From a virus, in IMG/VR virus record IMGVR_UViG_3300046002_001035, positions 1-23,217 of that record: a stretch of DNA of 23,217 bases; one strand, written 5' to 3'. The notes below the pieces were generated by a model. It ran no database searches. It was given only the letters and a program-made list of their open reading frames with translations, and had not been told where the DNA came from. Each line of letters starts with the position of its first letter. Within the stretch, counting starts at the first letter, position 1. Both the position numbers and the translations under genes were made by a program. Positions 12,896 to 20,358 of the stretch are shown here, piece by piece.

Positions 12896-13109
12896 GCCAA
12901 ATTTTTGCAAAGACTGCGGTAAGGGATTGCTTGGCAAAGATCACATTCACACTTGCAGCCCACAGGTTAAGCGTCAGTGGGTCGGGCTGACGGATGATGA
13001 GGTGCTAACAACTTGGCTTAGTCCGGATGCTTGCAAAGTGCCTCAATGCGATAAATATCATCATTTTTATGTTGCCATTGAATCCAAACTGAAGGAGAAA
13101 AACACATGA
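12759..13109 (+). CDS. Protein with a CxxC...HxHxC zinc-finger-like motif
   Basis: A 116-residue protein starting in an ATGA overlap. The N-terminal helices (CELIQRITNYLSAGGL, then KVRDLLIDCRDELAKPEQE) are followed by CKDCGKGLLGKDHIHTC (Cys50, Cys53, His62, His64, Cys66), a likely zinc site, and then VKRQWVGLTDDEVLTTWLSP. The C-terminal half has two more cysteines (CKVPQC). It shares the ELAKPEQ linker with the preceding gene, so the two may be built from exchanged modules. The function is unknown. Confidence 0.6.
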   Translation: MNCELIQRITNYLSAGGLVNPELMEHEKVRDLLIDCRDELAKPEQEPNFCKDCGKGLLGKDHIHTCSPQVKRQWVGLTDDEVLTTWLSPDACKVPQCDKYHHFYVAIESKLKEKNT

Positions 13110-13777
13110 CTCCGCTAGTAAAGGAAATGGTTAAGCTAGTATCTGTTGCTAACCTGGACCCGACTGAAATGCATTGGTTCGATGTGACAGGTGCGATCAA
13201 AGAATACATTGGCTACGACCAACGCAAGTATTTATTGCATCCTGCGCCGTACAAAAACATGATGTTATGCGGTCGCACTGCAACAGGTGATTTTATGGTA
13301 TCCGTGATGGCAAAGCCTGAAGCAACAATCGTAACAGGTTGGATTACGAAGCCTGACGGGTACAAGGTGCTTGGTTCTTTTCTGTTTGCCGAACATAACG
13401 GTGAGATTAAAGTCGGTGAGGTTGACAAACCAATCAACGAGAAAGACCGTTCAATGATGTGTGCAATTGTGACAATGTTTTACGCATCACTGGACATGAA
13501 AACGCAAGCGTATGTACCAACGCCACACAAGGCAAATGTCAGTCGAGCCAAGCGTGGACTAAAGCCTTTGTACGACTGGCACACGGTAGTGATTGAGCCG
13601 CCAAAGCCCACGCAAGAGCATCAAGGCGGCACACACGCAAGCCCACGCAGGCATCAAGCCAGAGGACACTGGCGCACTTACCCATCGGGCAAGCGTGGAT
13701 GGGTTAAAGAGTGTTGGCGGGGTGACGCGAGTAAAGGGACTGTTTTTAAAGATTATCAAATTAAGGAGAACACATGA
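13106..13777 (+). CDS. Conserved phage protein of unknown function
   Basis: A 223-residue protein starting in an ATGA overlap. About residues 1-155 form an alpha/beta domain (WFDVTGAIKEYIGYDQRKYL, GDFMVSVMAKPEATIVTGW). The C-terminus is distinct: LYDWHTVVIEPPKPT, then THASPRRHQARGHWRTYPSG, KRGWVKECWRGDASKG and DYQI, a block I know from many phage proteins of Gram-negative hosts. The basic, His/Trp-rich block may bind nucleic acid, but no activity is established. It ends in an ATGA overlap with the next gene. Confidence 0.65.
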   Translation: MTPLVKEMVKLVSVANLDPTEMHWFDVTGAIKEYIGYDQRKYLLHPAPYKNMMLCGRTATGDFMVSVMAKPEATIVTGWITKPDGYKVLGSFLFAEHNGEIKVGEVDKPINEKDRSMMCAIVTMFYASLDMKTQAYVPTPHKANVSRAKRGLKPLYDWHTVVIEPPKPTQEHQGGTHASPRRHQARGHWRTYPSGKRGWVKECWRGDASKGTVFKDYQIKENT

Positions 13778-14070
13778 ACCAAGTCGCTCGCAACACAGAT
13801 CCTGCAACGAGTTGGGCTGCTGCTGACTCTGCAAAGGCTTTAGCGGCTCAACACGCCACAATTATTATCCAAGCCTTATGCAAGTATGGCCCACAAGGAA
13901 AAGACGGTATAGCGCAGATTACAGGGCTTGATGGTAATCAGGTTGCCAGGCGCCTAAGTGAGCTACAGCGCAATCATGAGATCTTATTAACTGGTCGCAA
14001 CGTGCAAAGCAAAAGTGGTCGGGCCGAACGGGAATGGAAAGTAATGCCTAAACAGATGGGACTAATATGA
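13774..14070 (+). CDS. Winged-helix protein
   Basis: A 98-residue protein with TDPATSWAAADSA near the N-terminus and a winged helix at about 30-75: ALCKYGPQGKDGIAQITGL, DGNQVARRLSELQRNHEIL, then a basic wing with SGRAEREW. This type is frequent among phage early proteins and usually binds DNA. It starts and ends in ATGA overlaps. Whether it regulates phage or host genes is not shown. Confidence 0.68.
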   Translation: MNQVARNTDPATSWAAADSAKALAAQHATIIIQALCKYGPQGKDGIAQITGLDGNQVARRLSELQRNHEILLTGRNVQSKSGRAEREWKVMPKQMGLI

Positions 14071-14699
14071 GTTACATCATTGGCAATTTACCGCCAATTA
14101 AGTGTTTTGTTCGGCGTGAGTATTTGTACAACTTTGAGAAAGGCCACGGTGAGCTTGAGCCTTGCATCTGGGTAAGCATTAAGGCAATCCGTGGGCAAGT
14201 GTTTAGAATTGAAAGCCTGTTGCCACGCTACGGCGCACTTTACGACAAACTGCCTATCCAGGCTTATGTTTGGAATACTAAACATGGGGATCTGGATTAC
14301 GACATATTGCAGCTATGGGATTGTATGGCCTACAGGTTTACGGTCCACGAAAAGATCGGCTTGCGTAACCTTGGGGTCAAATTCTTAGGCAAAGACAAAG
14401 AATGGCACTTTGGCAAATACTTGTTTACAGTAGACTTTTGTGCCGATGGTATGGATGTAGACACAGGATTTACTGAAGTTGCTGAAGAACACAAATCATT
14501 TAATTTTATCCGGCTAGATAATGGGCAGTTTGCAGCGCAGCCTAACAATCGATGCCTTTGGTATGACCAATCGCTAATACCGGCTAAGACGGACTTCCCA
14601 GATTTTCAGGCATCACGCCACATTTGGACAGTAGACGGGTCACGCAAATGGTCAGCCGGCGATGATTGGTTTTACGACATTGGGGAACGAAGTGAGTGA
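14067..14699 (+). CDS. Conserved phage protein of unknown function
   Basis: A 210-residue protein starting in an ATGA overlap. The pattern CFVRREYLYNFEKGHGELEP, PCIWVSIKAIRGQVFRIESL, YGALYDKLPIQAYVW, LQLWDCMAYRFTV, EEHKSFNFIRLDNGQFAAQP and NNRCLWYDQSLIPA is found in many marine and freshwater phages. It is tryptophan- and tyrosine-rich and mostly beta/alpha; no nuclease or kinase motif is seen. Because it is so widely kept it likely has a core role, but I cannot name it. The last codons overlap the next start. Confidence 0.7.
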   Translation: MSYIIGNLPPIKCFVRREYLYNFEKGHGELEPCIWVSIKAIRGQVFRIESLLPRYGALYDKLPIQAYVWNTKHGDLDYDILQLWDCMAYRFTVHEKIGLRNLGVKFLGKDKEWHFGKYLFTVDFCADGMDVDTGFTEVAEEHKSFNFIRLDNGQFAAQPNNRCLWYDQSLIPAKTDFPDFQASRHIWTVDGSRKWSAGDDWFYDIGERSE

Positions 14700-15021
14700 A
14701 TACAGCCCACACCCAGCGATTGAGTACATTTGGGACAACGCACCCCATTACGCCAAGGCCAAAGGAGAATTAGCGCAGCTAGAGGCGTTTAAATCAAGCC
14801 TAAAGGCAATTCTGATGAAGAAGTCAGGCGAAACCGCTGTGTCGGCCCAAGAGCGAGAGGCTTATGCCCACCAAGATTATCAAAACCTTTGTGATGCAAT
14901 AGGTCAGGCCACGGAAAAGGCAGAGCTTTTAAAATGGAGGCTGACAAGCGCACAATTACGCTTTGATGCCTGGCGCAGCGAACAAGCTAGTAACCGTCAA
15001 ATGGATAAAATGACCAAATGA
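14692..15021 (+). CDS. Conserved helical phage protein, GTG start
   Basis: A 109-residue protein. I chose the GTG at 14692 (product MSEYSPHPAIEYIWDNAPHY) because GGGGAA precedes it and the overlap with the upstream gene is only eight bases; the ATG at 14662 adds ten residues with no better site. It is almost all helix (YAKAKGELAQLEAFKSSLKA, AEKAELLKWRLTSAQLRFDA), with a conserved-looking EREAYAHQDYQNL. Similar short helical proteins precede NinG/RusA-type genes in other phages. The function is unknown. Confidence 0.65.
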   Translation: MSEYSPHPAIEYIWDNAPHYAKAKGELAQLEAFKSSLKAILMKKSGETAVSAQEREAYAHQDYQNLCDAIGQATEKAELLKWRLTSAQLRFDAWRSEQASNRQMDKMTK

Positions 15022-15191
15022 AAGATTATTCTGAAAGCCTAATTAAACTTAAAGCAATGATTCATCAATACCAAAAACTTGTATTGCAGGGCAAATATGA
15101 AGCAGCCGCTGACATTGCAGTAGATATGCAAATCGTTTTGGTTGATCTTCAAGAATGGACAGAGGCTCAAGTTGACCAAAGCGCAACGTAA
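15018..15191 (+). CDS. Small 57-residue helical ORF
   Basis: It starts in an ATGA overlap with the preceding gene and encodes MKDYSESLIKLKAMIHQYQK followed by YEAAADIAVDMQIVLVDLQE: a helix-rich, probably dimeric protein. Junction and codon use match the neighbours. It ends 46 bases before the second homing endonuclease gene and its last codons overlap the possible -35 of that gene. Confidence 0.6.
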   Translation: MKDYSESLIKLKAMIHQYQKLVLQGKYEAAADIAVDMQIVLVDLQEWTEAQVDQSAT

Positions 15192-15197
15192 GCATAG

Positions 15198-15237
15198 TAT
15201 AATACCTATGGTTGTCACAACATCATAGGGGGCGGTC
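15198..15237 (+). promoter_or_regulatory. Promoter and hairpin in the leader of the second homing endonuclease gene
   Basis: TATAAT (15198-15203) is a consensus -10; TTGACC (15172-15177) is upstream but 20 bases away. CCTATG-GTTG (15205-15214) pairs with CAAC and CATAGG (15218-15229) around TCA, with two extra bases in the right arm. The ribosome binding bases GGGGG overlap the right arm. Transcription from the -10 would start near 15210, inside the left arm, so only read-through RNA could form the full hairpin. Confidence 0.5.
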
Positions 15238-15786
15238 ATGGAAATATGGAAAGATATTCCTAATTTTGATAATTTGTATCAAATATCTAATTTAGGGAAT
15301 ATTAAGGTAAAAGCTCGTGAAATAAAAAAATATTACGAAGTTTCTAAAACTGTAGTTGTACAAAAATACAAAGAACGATTATTAAATCCCCACGTTGATC
15401 GAGATGGGCATATGCGTGTACACATAGGGATAAATAAAAAAAATTACCACCTGTTAGTCCATCGTTTAGTTTTACTAACGTTTGTCGGTGAACCACCTGA
15501 TGGTACAGAATGTTGTCATAACAATGGAATCGCCAATGACAATCGGTTAGAAAATTTAAGATGGGATACACATTTTAATAACAATCAAGACAGAAAGCGT
15601 CACGGTAATTATGCAAGCGGCAAAAATCACCCAATGTACGGCAAACCAATGTCAGAAGAATTAAAGAAAAAATTATTAAAATTAAATTTGGGTAAAAAAA
15701 CGTCACAACAAACAAAAGAAAAAATGTCAATTGCTCACAAGTTAGCATGGGAAAAGCGCCGTGTATCGCAACAAAAAACTGCTTGA
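15238..15786 (+). CDS. HNH homing endonuclease with NUMOD4 and NUMOD3
   Basis: A 182-residue protein. NUMOD4 at about residues 2-30 (EIWKDIPNFDNLYQISNLGN), the HNH core at about 70-116 (YHLLVHRLVLLTFVGEP, CCHNNGIANDNRLENLRWD, NNN; likely His75, His94, Asn102) and NUMOD3 at about 127-146 (SGKNHPMYGKPMSEELKKKL), then a basic helical tail. This is the layout of free-standing phage homing endonucleases related to I-HmuI-type enzymes. The gene overlaps the next one by 26 bases, so its last codons also encode the start region of a DUF1364-like gene. It is AT-rich with long A runs, unlike the neighbours. Confidence 0.9.
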   Translation: MEIWKDIPNFDNLYQISNLGNIKVKAREIKKYYEVSKTVVVQKYKERLLNPHVDRDGHMRVHIGINKKNYHLLVHRLVLLTFVGEPPDGTECCHNNGIANDNRLENLRWDTHFNNNQDRKRHGNYASGKNHPMYGKPMSEELKKKLLKLNLGKKTSQQTKEKMSIAHKLAWEKRRVSQQKTA

Positions 15787-16042
15787 ATCAGTAAGGCAAT
15801 TTGCTTGTCAACATTGCCAAATTGAAGACGGAACGGTGGTTGCTGCACATTCCAATCAATTGCGTGATGGTAAAGGCAAGGGAATTAAAGCGCCCGATTA
15901 CCGTATAGCGGCGCTATGCTTTCGTTGTCACATGGAATTAGACCAAGGTAATAAGTTAAGCAAACAAGAACGTATTGATATGTGGGATAACGCACATAGG
16001 AAAACTATTGGGTTGTTATTTGAAACTGGTGTAGTTAAATGA
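15761..16042 (+). CDS. DUF1364-like HNH nuclease
   Basis: A 93-residue protein with a GTG start behind GGGAAAAG. RNKKLLESVRQF opens it, then CQHCQIEDGTVVAAHSNQLR (Cys16-Cys19, His30) and YRIAALCFRCHMELDQG (Cys53-Cys56-His57) give the zinc-supported HNH-like fold of DUF1364 proteins, which sit in the nin-like region of lambdoid phages and are related to NinG/Ref-type nucleases. It precedes RusA with an ATGA overlap, a familiar pairing, so a role in processing recombination or replication intermediates is likely. A GTG start may have become the best one after the homing gene arrived. Confidence 0.75.
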   Translation: MYRNKKLLESVRQFACQHCQIEDGTVVAAHSNQLRDGKGKGIKAPDYRIAALCFRCHMELDQGNKLSKQERIDMWDNAHRKTIGLLFETGVVK

Positions 16043-16389
16043 TTGCTACCCTCCAGCTGCCGTTGCCACCATCCATGAATACGTATTGGCGCAACTTCAG
16101 AGGCAGGACAATACTTAGTCAGGGCGGCAGAAATTACAAACAAGCGGTGCAAGAGTACGTTACGGTCAACAAAGTGCCTAGTTTTGGCGCAAACAGGCTT
16201 ATGGCAATTATTACTATCTTTCCAAGGGATAAGCGCAGCATTGATTTAGACAATAGGCTAAAAGGCTTATTTGACGCTTTGCAAGATGCAGGCGTGTTTG
16301 ACGATGACGGACAGTTTGACAAAATAGAGATTGCAAGGGGGTCGATTAAATCAGGCGGCGGTTGTACAATTGTTATAGCTATCTTGTGA
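16039..16389 (+). CDS. rusA: RusA-family Holliday junction resolvase
   Basis: A 116-residue protein. LPLPPSMNTYWRNFRGR at the N-terminus and PRDKRSIDLDNRLKGLFDAL followed by DAGVFDDDGQ (Asp69, Asp71, Asp88-90) match RusA, whose aspartates bind Mg2+ and cut four-way junctions symmetrically. It starts in an ATGA overlap with the DUF1364-like gene. In phages RusA resolves branched DNA before packaging, which fits its position shortly before the terminase genes. Confidence 0.93.
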   Translation: MIATLQLPLPPSMNTYWRNFRGRTILSQGGRNYKQAVQEYVTVNKVPSFGANRLMAIITIFPRDKRSIDLDNRLKGLFDALQDAGVFDDDGQFDKIEIARGSIKSGGGCTIVIAIL

Positions 16390-16396
16390 GGTCACT

Positions 16397-16753
16397 ATGG
16401 ACTATCCTGCCGTTTTCGTGTCTACCTTGTTCCACAGCGGGACAAATGCACACTTTCAACATCTAATGACCGATAGCTACGCAAAGCACGTTGCGCTGGC
16501 TGAGTATTACGATGGCATTGTTGATTTGACAGACAAATGGGCCGAAGCTTATCAAGGGTCTTATGAAATCATTAAATCCTATCCAAAGGATTTTCATTTA
16601 GCTACTGACCCCGTAAAATACATGACGAGCGTCAAAGCATTTGTTAAAGACATTCGAACCGAGTTGCCACAAGATTCAGAACTATCTAACATTGTTGATG
16701 AAATTGCAGGATTGATTGACTCAACCCTCTACAAACTAAAGGCGTTCAAATGA
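16397..16753 (+). CDS. Conserved helical phage protein, DUF5856-like
   Basis: A 118-residue all-helical protein. NAHFQHLMTDSYAKHVALAE, YYDGIVDLTDKWAEAYQG, DFHLATDPVKYMTSVKAFVK and LSNIVDEIAGLIDSTLYKLK show regular helices with His, Glu and Asp at positions that recall a ferritin/Dps-like four-helix bundle. I believe this is the DUF5856 type known from cyanophages, but I am not certain. Whether it binds iron is unknown. Its TGA overlaps the next ATG. Confidence 0.65.
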   Translation: MDYPAVFVSTLFHSGTNAHFQHLMTDSYAKHVALAEYYDGIVDLTDKWAEAYQGSYEIIKSYPKDFHLATDPVKYMTSVKAFVKDIRTELPQDSELSNIVDEIAGLIDSTLYKLKAFK

Positions 16754-16905
16754 ATAAGCCTGGACTCTACGCCAATATTCTTGCAAAACAAGAACGCATC
16801 AAAGCAGGCAGCGGCGAAAAGATGAGAAAGCCAGGCGATCCAGGCGCACCTACGGCTAAAGACTTTAAAGAATCAGCTAAGACAGCTAAAGACGAGAAGA
16901 AATGA
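16750..16905 (+). CDS. Small basic conserved phage protein (51 residues)
   Basis: It begins and ends in ATGA overlaps. The product, starting MNKPGLYANILAKQERIKAG and then SGEKMRKPGDPGAPTAKDF, is of a kind I know from many unrelated phages, always small, basic and Gly/Lys/Ala-rich. It is linked here to the next basic gene, which is also widely conserved. No activity is known; nucleic acid or virion binding is plausible from charge. Confidence 0.75.
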   Translation: MNKPGLYANILAKQERIKAGSGEKMRKPGDPGAPTAKDFKESAKTAKDEKK

Positions 16906-17186
16906 CAGCGGCTTGGCAACGCAAAGAGGGGCAAAACGCTGCTGGCGGTCTAAATGCCAAGGGTCGAGCAAGTGCCAAAGCAGAAGGCATGAACCTCAAG
17001 CCACCAGTAAAGTCAGGCGATAACCCACGCAGAGCCAGTTTTCTCGCACGCATGGGTAATATGCCAGGACCAATGGAAAAAGACGGAAAACCGACTAGGT
17101 TAGCGTTAGCCTTAAAAGCATGGGGCGCATCAAGCAAAGAAGATGCAAGGGCAAAAGCTAAGAATATCAGCGAACGCAATAAGTAA
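16902..17186 (+). CDS. Basic conserved phage protein, DUF6321-like
   Basis: A 94-residue protein starting in an ATGA overlap. AWQRKEGQNAAGGLNAKGRA, RRASFLARMGNMPGPMEKDG and KPTRLALALKAWG match a family seen across T7-like and other phages, which I recall as DUF6321. It is strongly basic with Gly/Pro turns and no catalytic motif. Together with the 51-residue gene it forms a conserved pair just before terS; some relatives have been seen in virions, though I cannot confirm this. Confidence 0.7.
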   Translation: MTAAWQRKEGQNAAGGLNAKGRASAKAEGMNLKPPVKSGDNPRRASFLARMGNMPGPMEKDGKPTRLALALKAWGASSKEDARAKAKNISERNK

Positions 17187-17230
17187 GCTAAACTCAACCA
17201 ATCTTAAATCTAAGACCATTGAGAAAAGAT

Positions 17231-17542
17231 ATGGCAATTGAAAAACAATCTAAGCCTATCAAAGGCGGCAGAAGGGAAAACGCAGGCAGACCTGTTGGTA
17301 TTCCTAACAAAAGCACAACTAAAGCTAGAGAGGCTATAGCGGCTTTTGTAGACGGTAATTCAGACAAACTTCAGCTATGGCTAGATCAAATAGCAATTGA
17401 TGAACGATATGGCCCAAAAACAGCGTTTGAATGTTTCATGGCTGTCGCTGAATACCATGTTCCAAAACTTGCACGAACCGAACACACTGGCGCTAACGAT
17501 GGCCCGATTGAATTGGTGGTGAAGTGGCAAGACGGGAAGTAA
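17231..17542 (+). CDS. terS: Terminase small subunit
   Basis: A 103-residue protein from the ATG at 17231; an upstream TTG at 17219 is less likely. The start KPIKGGRRENAGRPVGIPNK is the usual basic, Gly/Arg-rich opening of many small terminases. It is followed by helices (KAREAIAAFVDGNSDKLQLW, AFECFMAVAEYHVPKLART) that would form the oligomer core. It should recognise the packaging site and load the large subunit. It overlaps terL by 19 bases. The 44-base gap before it holds no clear promoter. Confidence 0.85.
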   Translation: MAIEKQSKPIKGGRRENAGRPVGIPNKSTTKAREAIAAFVDGNSDKLQLWLDQIAIDERYGPKTAFECFMAVAEYHVPKLARTEHTGANDGPIELVVKWQDGK

Positions 17543-18861
17543 CGCTGCCCTACAGTCCACGGGATGCGTTCAAACCGTTTCATAACCGCACCGAGCGTTG
17601 GGCTTGCCTAGTTGCACACCGACGAGCCGGAAAGACAGTCGCAGCCATCAACGACATTGTTCGGGCTGCGCTCATGTGCAAAAGCACAAACCCACTATTC
17701 GCTTACATTGCGCCATTCCGCAGCCAGGCTAAGTCTGTGGCTTGGGATTACCTTAAACACTTTGCCCAGCCTGTGCTTGCGTCATCCAACGAGGCCGAAC
17801 TGACCATTGAGCTTATAACTGGCGGCAAGATTCGCTTGTTTGGGGCTGATAACGCAGATGCCATGCGTGGCTTGGGCTTTGATGGTGTGTTCATGGATGA
17901 GTATGGTGACTTTAGGCCTAGCGTGTGGGGTAACGTTATCCGACCTACATTGTCAGACAAGCAGGGTTGGGCTGTGTTCGCTGGTACGCCAAAGGGTAAG
18001 AACCAGTTTTGGCAGATATTTGAAACAGCTAAGAAAACGCCTGACGAGTGGTTTCACCTTGTCCTAAAGGCAAGTGAGTCTGGACTCTTGCCTGACACAG
18101 AGCTACGGGCAGCTGCCGCACAGATTAGCGATGACCAGTTCCTACAAGAGTACGAGTGTTCGTTTGAGGCGGCAATCCTTGGCGCTTTCTATGGCGAAGA
18201 TATACGCAAGATCACAGATGCCGGTCAGGTTAGGCGTGTTGATTACGATCCGCACCTACCCACATACACGGCTTGGGACTTAGGCTATCGTGATGACACG
18301 GCTATTTGGTGGTATCAGGTGGTACGCAACGAAATCCACATTATTGATTATTTTGCAATAAGTGGTGCAAACATTGCAGAAATAGCTAAAATAGTCGTAG
18401 AAAAGCCGTATAAATACGCAAAACATTACCTACCGCACGATGCAAGGGCTAAAACATTAGCAGCAGCGGGTAAGTCAGTCATTGAGCAGTTGAGTGAGTA
18501 TCTAGGGATTAACAACATGGCGATTGTGCCTGACTTGTCGGTGCAAGACGGGATTCAGGCGGTCAGACAGATGTTGCCGCAATGTTGGTTTGACAGCGAA
18601 CGAACGCACGATGGGCTAGAGGCTTTACGGCAATATCAGCGGGAATACGACGAGGACAAGAAAGCGTTTAGGCAAACGCCCAGGCATGATTGGACAAGCC
18701 ACCCAGCAGATGCGTTCCGAATGTTGGCGATTGCTTGGAGGTTAGAGCCAAAGGTTAAGCAGCCAGATATGGTCAAACCGTTGATTGTCGGGCCTGAGAA
18801 CACAGTAACTTTGAATGATATGTGGGCAACCCACACAACAAACCGGAGTAGAAGATTATGA
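17524..18861 (+). CDS. terL: Terminase large subunit
   Basis: A 445-residue protein with a GTG start inside terS. The ATPase half has Walker A AHRRAGKT (residues 31-38), Walker B DGVFMDE (120-126) and the coupling motif FAGTPKG (152-158). The nuclease half has YTAWDLGYRDDTA (Asp252 and Asp257/258), YLPHDAR (Asp306) and SHPADAF (392-398, Asp396), the acidic set of the RNase H-like fold. It drives DNA into the prohead through the portal and cuts it. All key residues are present. The terS-terL-portal order is standard, but here three genes lie between terL and portal. Confidence 0.97.
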   Translation: MARREVTLPYSPRDAFKPFHNRTERWACLVAHRRAGKTVAAINDIVRAALMCKSTNPLFAYIAPFRSQAKSVAWDYLKHFAQPVLASSNEAELTIELITGGKIRLFGADNADAMRGLGFDGVFMDEYGDFRPSVWGNVIRPTLSDKQGWAVFAGTPKGKNQFWQIFETAKKTPDEWFHLVLKASESGLLPDTELRAAAAQISDDQFLQEYECSFEAAILGAFYGEDIRKITDAGQVRRVDYDPHLPTYTAWDLGYRDDTAIWWYQVVRNEIHIIDYFAISGANIAEIAKIVVEKPYKYAKHYLPHDARAKTLAAAGKSVIEQLSEYLGINNMAIVPDLSVQDGIQAVRQMLPQCWFDSERTHDGLEALRQYQREYDEDKKAFRQTPRHDWTSHPADAFRMLAIAWRLEPKVKQPDMVKPLIVGPENTVTLNDMWATHTTNRSRRL

Positions 18862-19172
18862 GTGGCGTACAACATCCCTACGAGTATCAATACGAACACG
18901 TTGCAGCAGGACAAACCGCACAAGTCTTAGGCGGCACAGGCGCAGTTGGTGATTACCTAGCCCGTTTAATTTGTACCGTAGCAACATCTGCAACGGGCAA
19001 CGTTGTTTTGTTTGACGGTGCAGGCGTTTCACATACCGTTTTGCCAGCGTTGTGCGGCACAGGTATTAACACTTACAACATTGAGATAGGCTCTATTTCT
19101 AAATTTGGATCGTGGAGAATCACGACAGGCGCAGGCGTGGAAGTGTTAGCAATTGGCATCTTTAGCGCATGA
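18858..19172 (+). CDS. Small beta-rich protein, possibly virion-associated
   Basis: A 104-residue protein that starts in an ATGA overlap with terL and ends in an ATGA overlap with the glycosyltransferase gene. It is rich in Gly, Thr, Ala and Val: HVAAGQTAQVLGGTGAVGDY, LICTVATSATGNVVLFDGAG, and GSWRITTGAGVEVLAIGIF. The sequence resembles small head or fibre-decoration proteins of other phages. The function is unassigned; its place in the morphogenesis cluster suggests a virion component. Confidence 0.6.
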   Translation: MSGVQHPYEYQYEHVAAGQTAQVLGGTGAVGDYLARLICTVATSATGNVVLFDGAGVSHTVLPALCGTGINTYNIEIGSISKFGSWRITTGAGVEVLAIGIFSA

Positions 19173-19759
19173 TCGTAGCAAGCGTATTGCGGTCAGGTGG
19201 CGATTTCAAGCCTGAACACGTTTATGCCTTGCAAAAGATGTGCGCCAAGTATCTGCCACCGCATGAGTTTGTGTGTCTGTCGGACATGGAATTAGAGTGC
19301 AAAACCATCTCTTTGTTGCATGACTGGGTTGGTTGGTGGGCAAAAATGGAGTTGTTTCGGTTACCAAGTGCGCTGTACTTTGACCTAGACACGGTGTTGA
19401 CTGATGACTGCACAGCAATGATTGAGGCGGCAAAGCAGCACGATTTTGTAATTATGCGTGACGTTTACAGGGGTCAGTACAACCAAAAAGCCATGCAGTC
19501 AAGCATGATGTATTGGTCGAAACCTGTTGATTTGTACGACAAGTTTGCTGCATTACAGATGTATACGGCGGGTGGCGATCAAAGCTACATTGAACACTTT
19601 ATGCGGGACAAAGTGACGTACTGGCAGGACATATGTGATGGGATTGTGAGCTTTAAGGCTGATGTGTTGCCCAAAGGGTTAGACAATGCCAAGGTGGTGA
19701 TATTCCACGGCAAGCCTAGACCGTGGGAACAAACAAGGATACCGTATGAAATTGGTTGA
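19169..19759 (+). CDS. Glycosyltransferase, GT-A type with DxD motif
   Basis: A 196-residue protein. MIVASVLRSGGDFKPEHVYA opens a nucleotide-sugar-binding fold, GWWAKMELFRLPSALYFDLD (residues 55-74, with DLD at 72-74) gives the metal-binding DxD, and GGDQ (135-138) and FHGKPRPWE (179-187) close the active site, a set I know from phage-encoded GT8-like proteins. It should move a sugar from a nucleotide donor to an acceptor I cannot define. It overlaps the FkbM methyltransferase gene by 14 bases, so the two likely act together, perhaps decorating virion proteins or altering a host glycan. Confidence 0.8.
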   Translation: MIVASVLRSGGDFKPEHVYALQKMCAKYLPPHEFVCLSDMELECKTISLLHDWVGWWAKMELFRLPSALYFDLDTVLTDDCTAMIEAAKQHDFVIMRDVYRGQYNQKAMQSSMMYWSKPVDLYDKFAALQMYTAGGDQSYIEHFMRDKVTYWQDICDGIVSFKADVLPKGLDNAKVVIFHGKPRPWEQTRIPYEIG

Positions 19760-20357
19760 AGGCTGGCAAGTTCCCGATATTGACGAGTGCTGCATTAACG
19801 CACTCTTGGTCGAGCTACCAGACTTAAATGTGAGCTATACCCACATGAACCAGTTCCGCACAGTCATTCAGGCCGGTGGCAATATCGGTGTTTATCCCGC
19901 AACGATGGCAGGGCAATTTGATCGTGTCATTACAGTCGAGCCTGACCTGGTTAACTATCAGGCGTTGCTACTAAATGTCGCAGGCCACGCCAACATTGAA
20001 CACCATTGGGCTGCATTTGGCGAGAAACAAGGCACAGCGTCAGTCGATCACCCATACCCTGAGAACATTGGGGCGCATCAGTTGAAGGCCGGTAATGACG
20101 TTCGGGTGCTGACAATTGACTCTTTGTGCGTAGATAACTGCGATTTCATTCAGTTAGACATTGAAGGCTACGAGCATTTAGCATTGCTTGGGGCTGAAAG
20201 AACCATTAAAAAGACGTATCCGGTTATCACTCTTGAGTTGAAAGGCTTGGGCAGTCGTTATGGATACACCGACGAGGACACAATCGGATTACTCCAAGGT
20301 TGGGGCTATGAGATTGTCGGACGGGTAAACCGTGACGTAATTTTTGCGAGATACTAA
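19746..20357 (+). CDS. FkbM-family SAM-dependent methyltransferase
   Basis: A 203-residue protein. The SAM-binding motif VIQAGGNIGVYPATMAGQF (about residues 40-58), VEPDLVNY (64-71) and FIQLDIEGYEHLALLGAE (134-151) match the FkbM family, which O-methylates sugars or related small groups. The usual motif reads VxDVGANIG; here Gln-Ala-Gly-Gly replaces Asp-Val-Gly-Ala, a mild change. The gene lies directly after the glycosyltransferase with an overlap, so methylation of the added sugar is the simplest joint role. A one-base gap separates its stop from the portal ATG. Confidence 0.85.
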   Translation: MKLVEGWQVPDIDECCINALLVELPDLNVSYTHMNQFRTVIQAGGNIGVYPATMAGQFDRVITVEPDLVNYQALLLNVAGHANIEHHWAAFGEKQGTASVDHPYPENIGAHQLKAGNDVRVLTIDSLCVDNCDFIQLDIEGYEHLALLGAERTIKKTYPVITLELKGLGSRYGYTDEDTIGLLQGWGYEIVGRVNRDVIFARY

Positions 20358-20358
20358 G

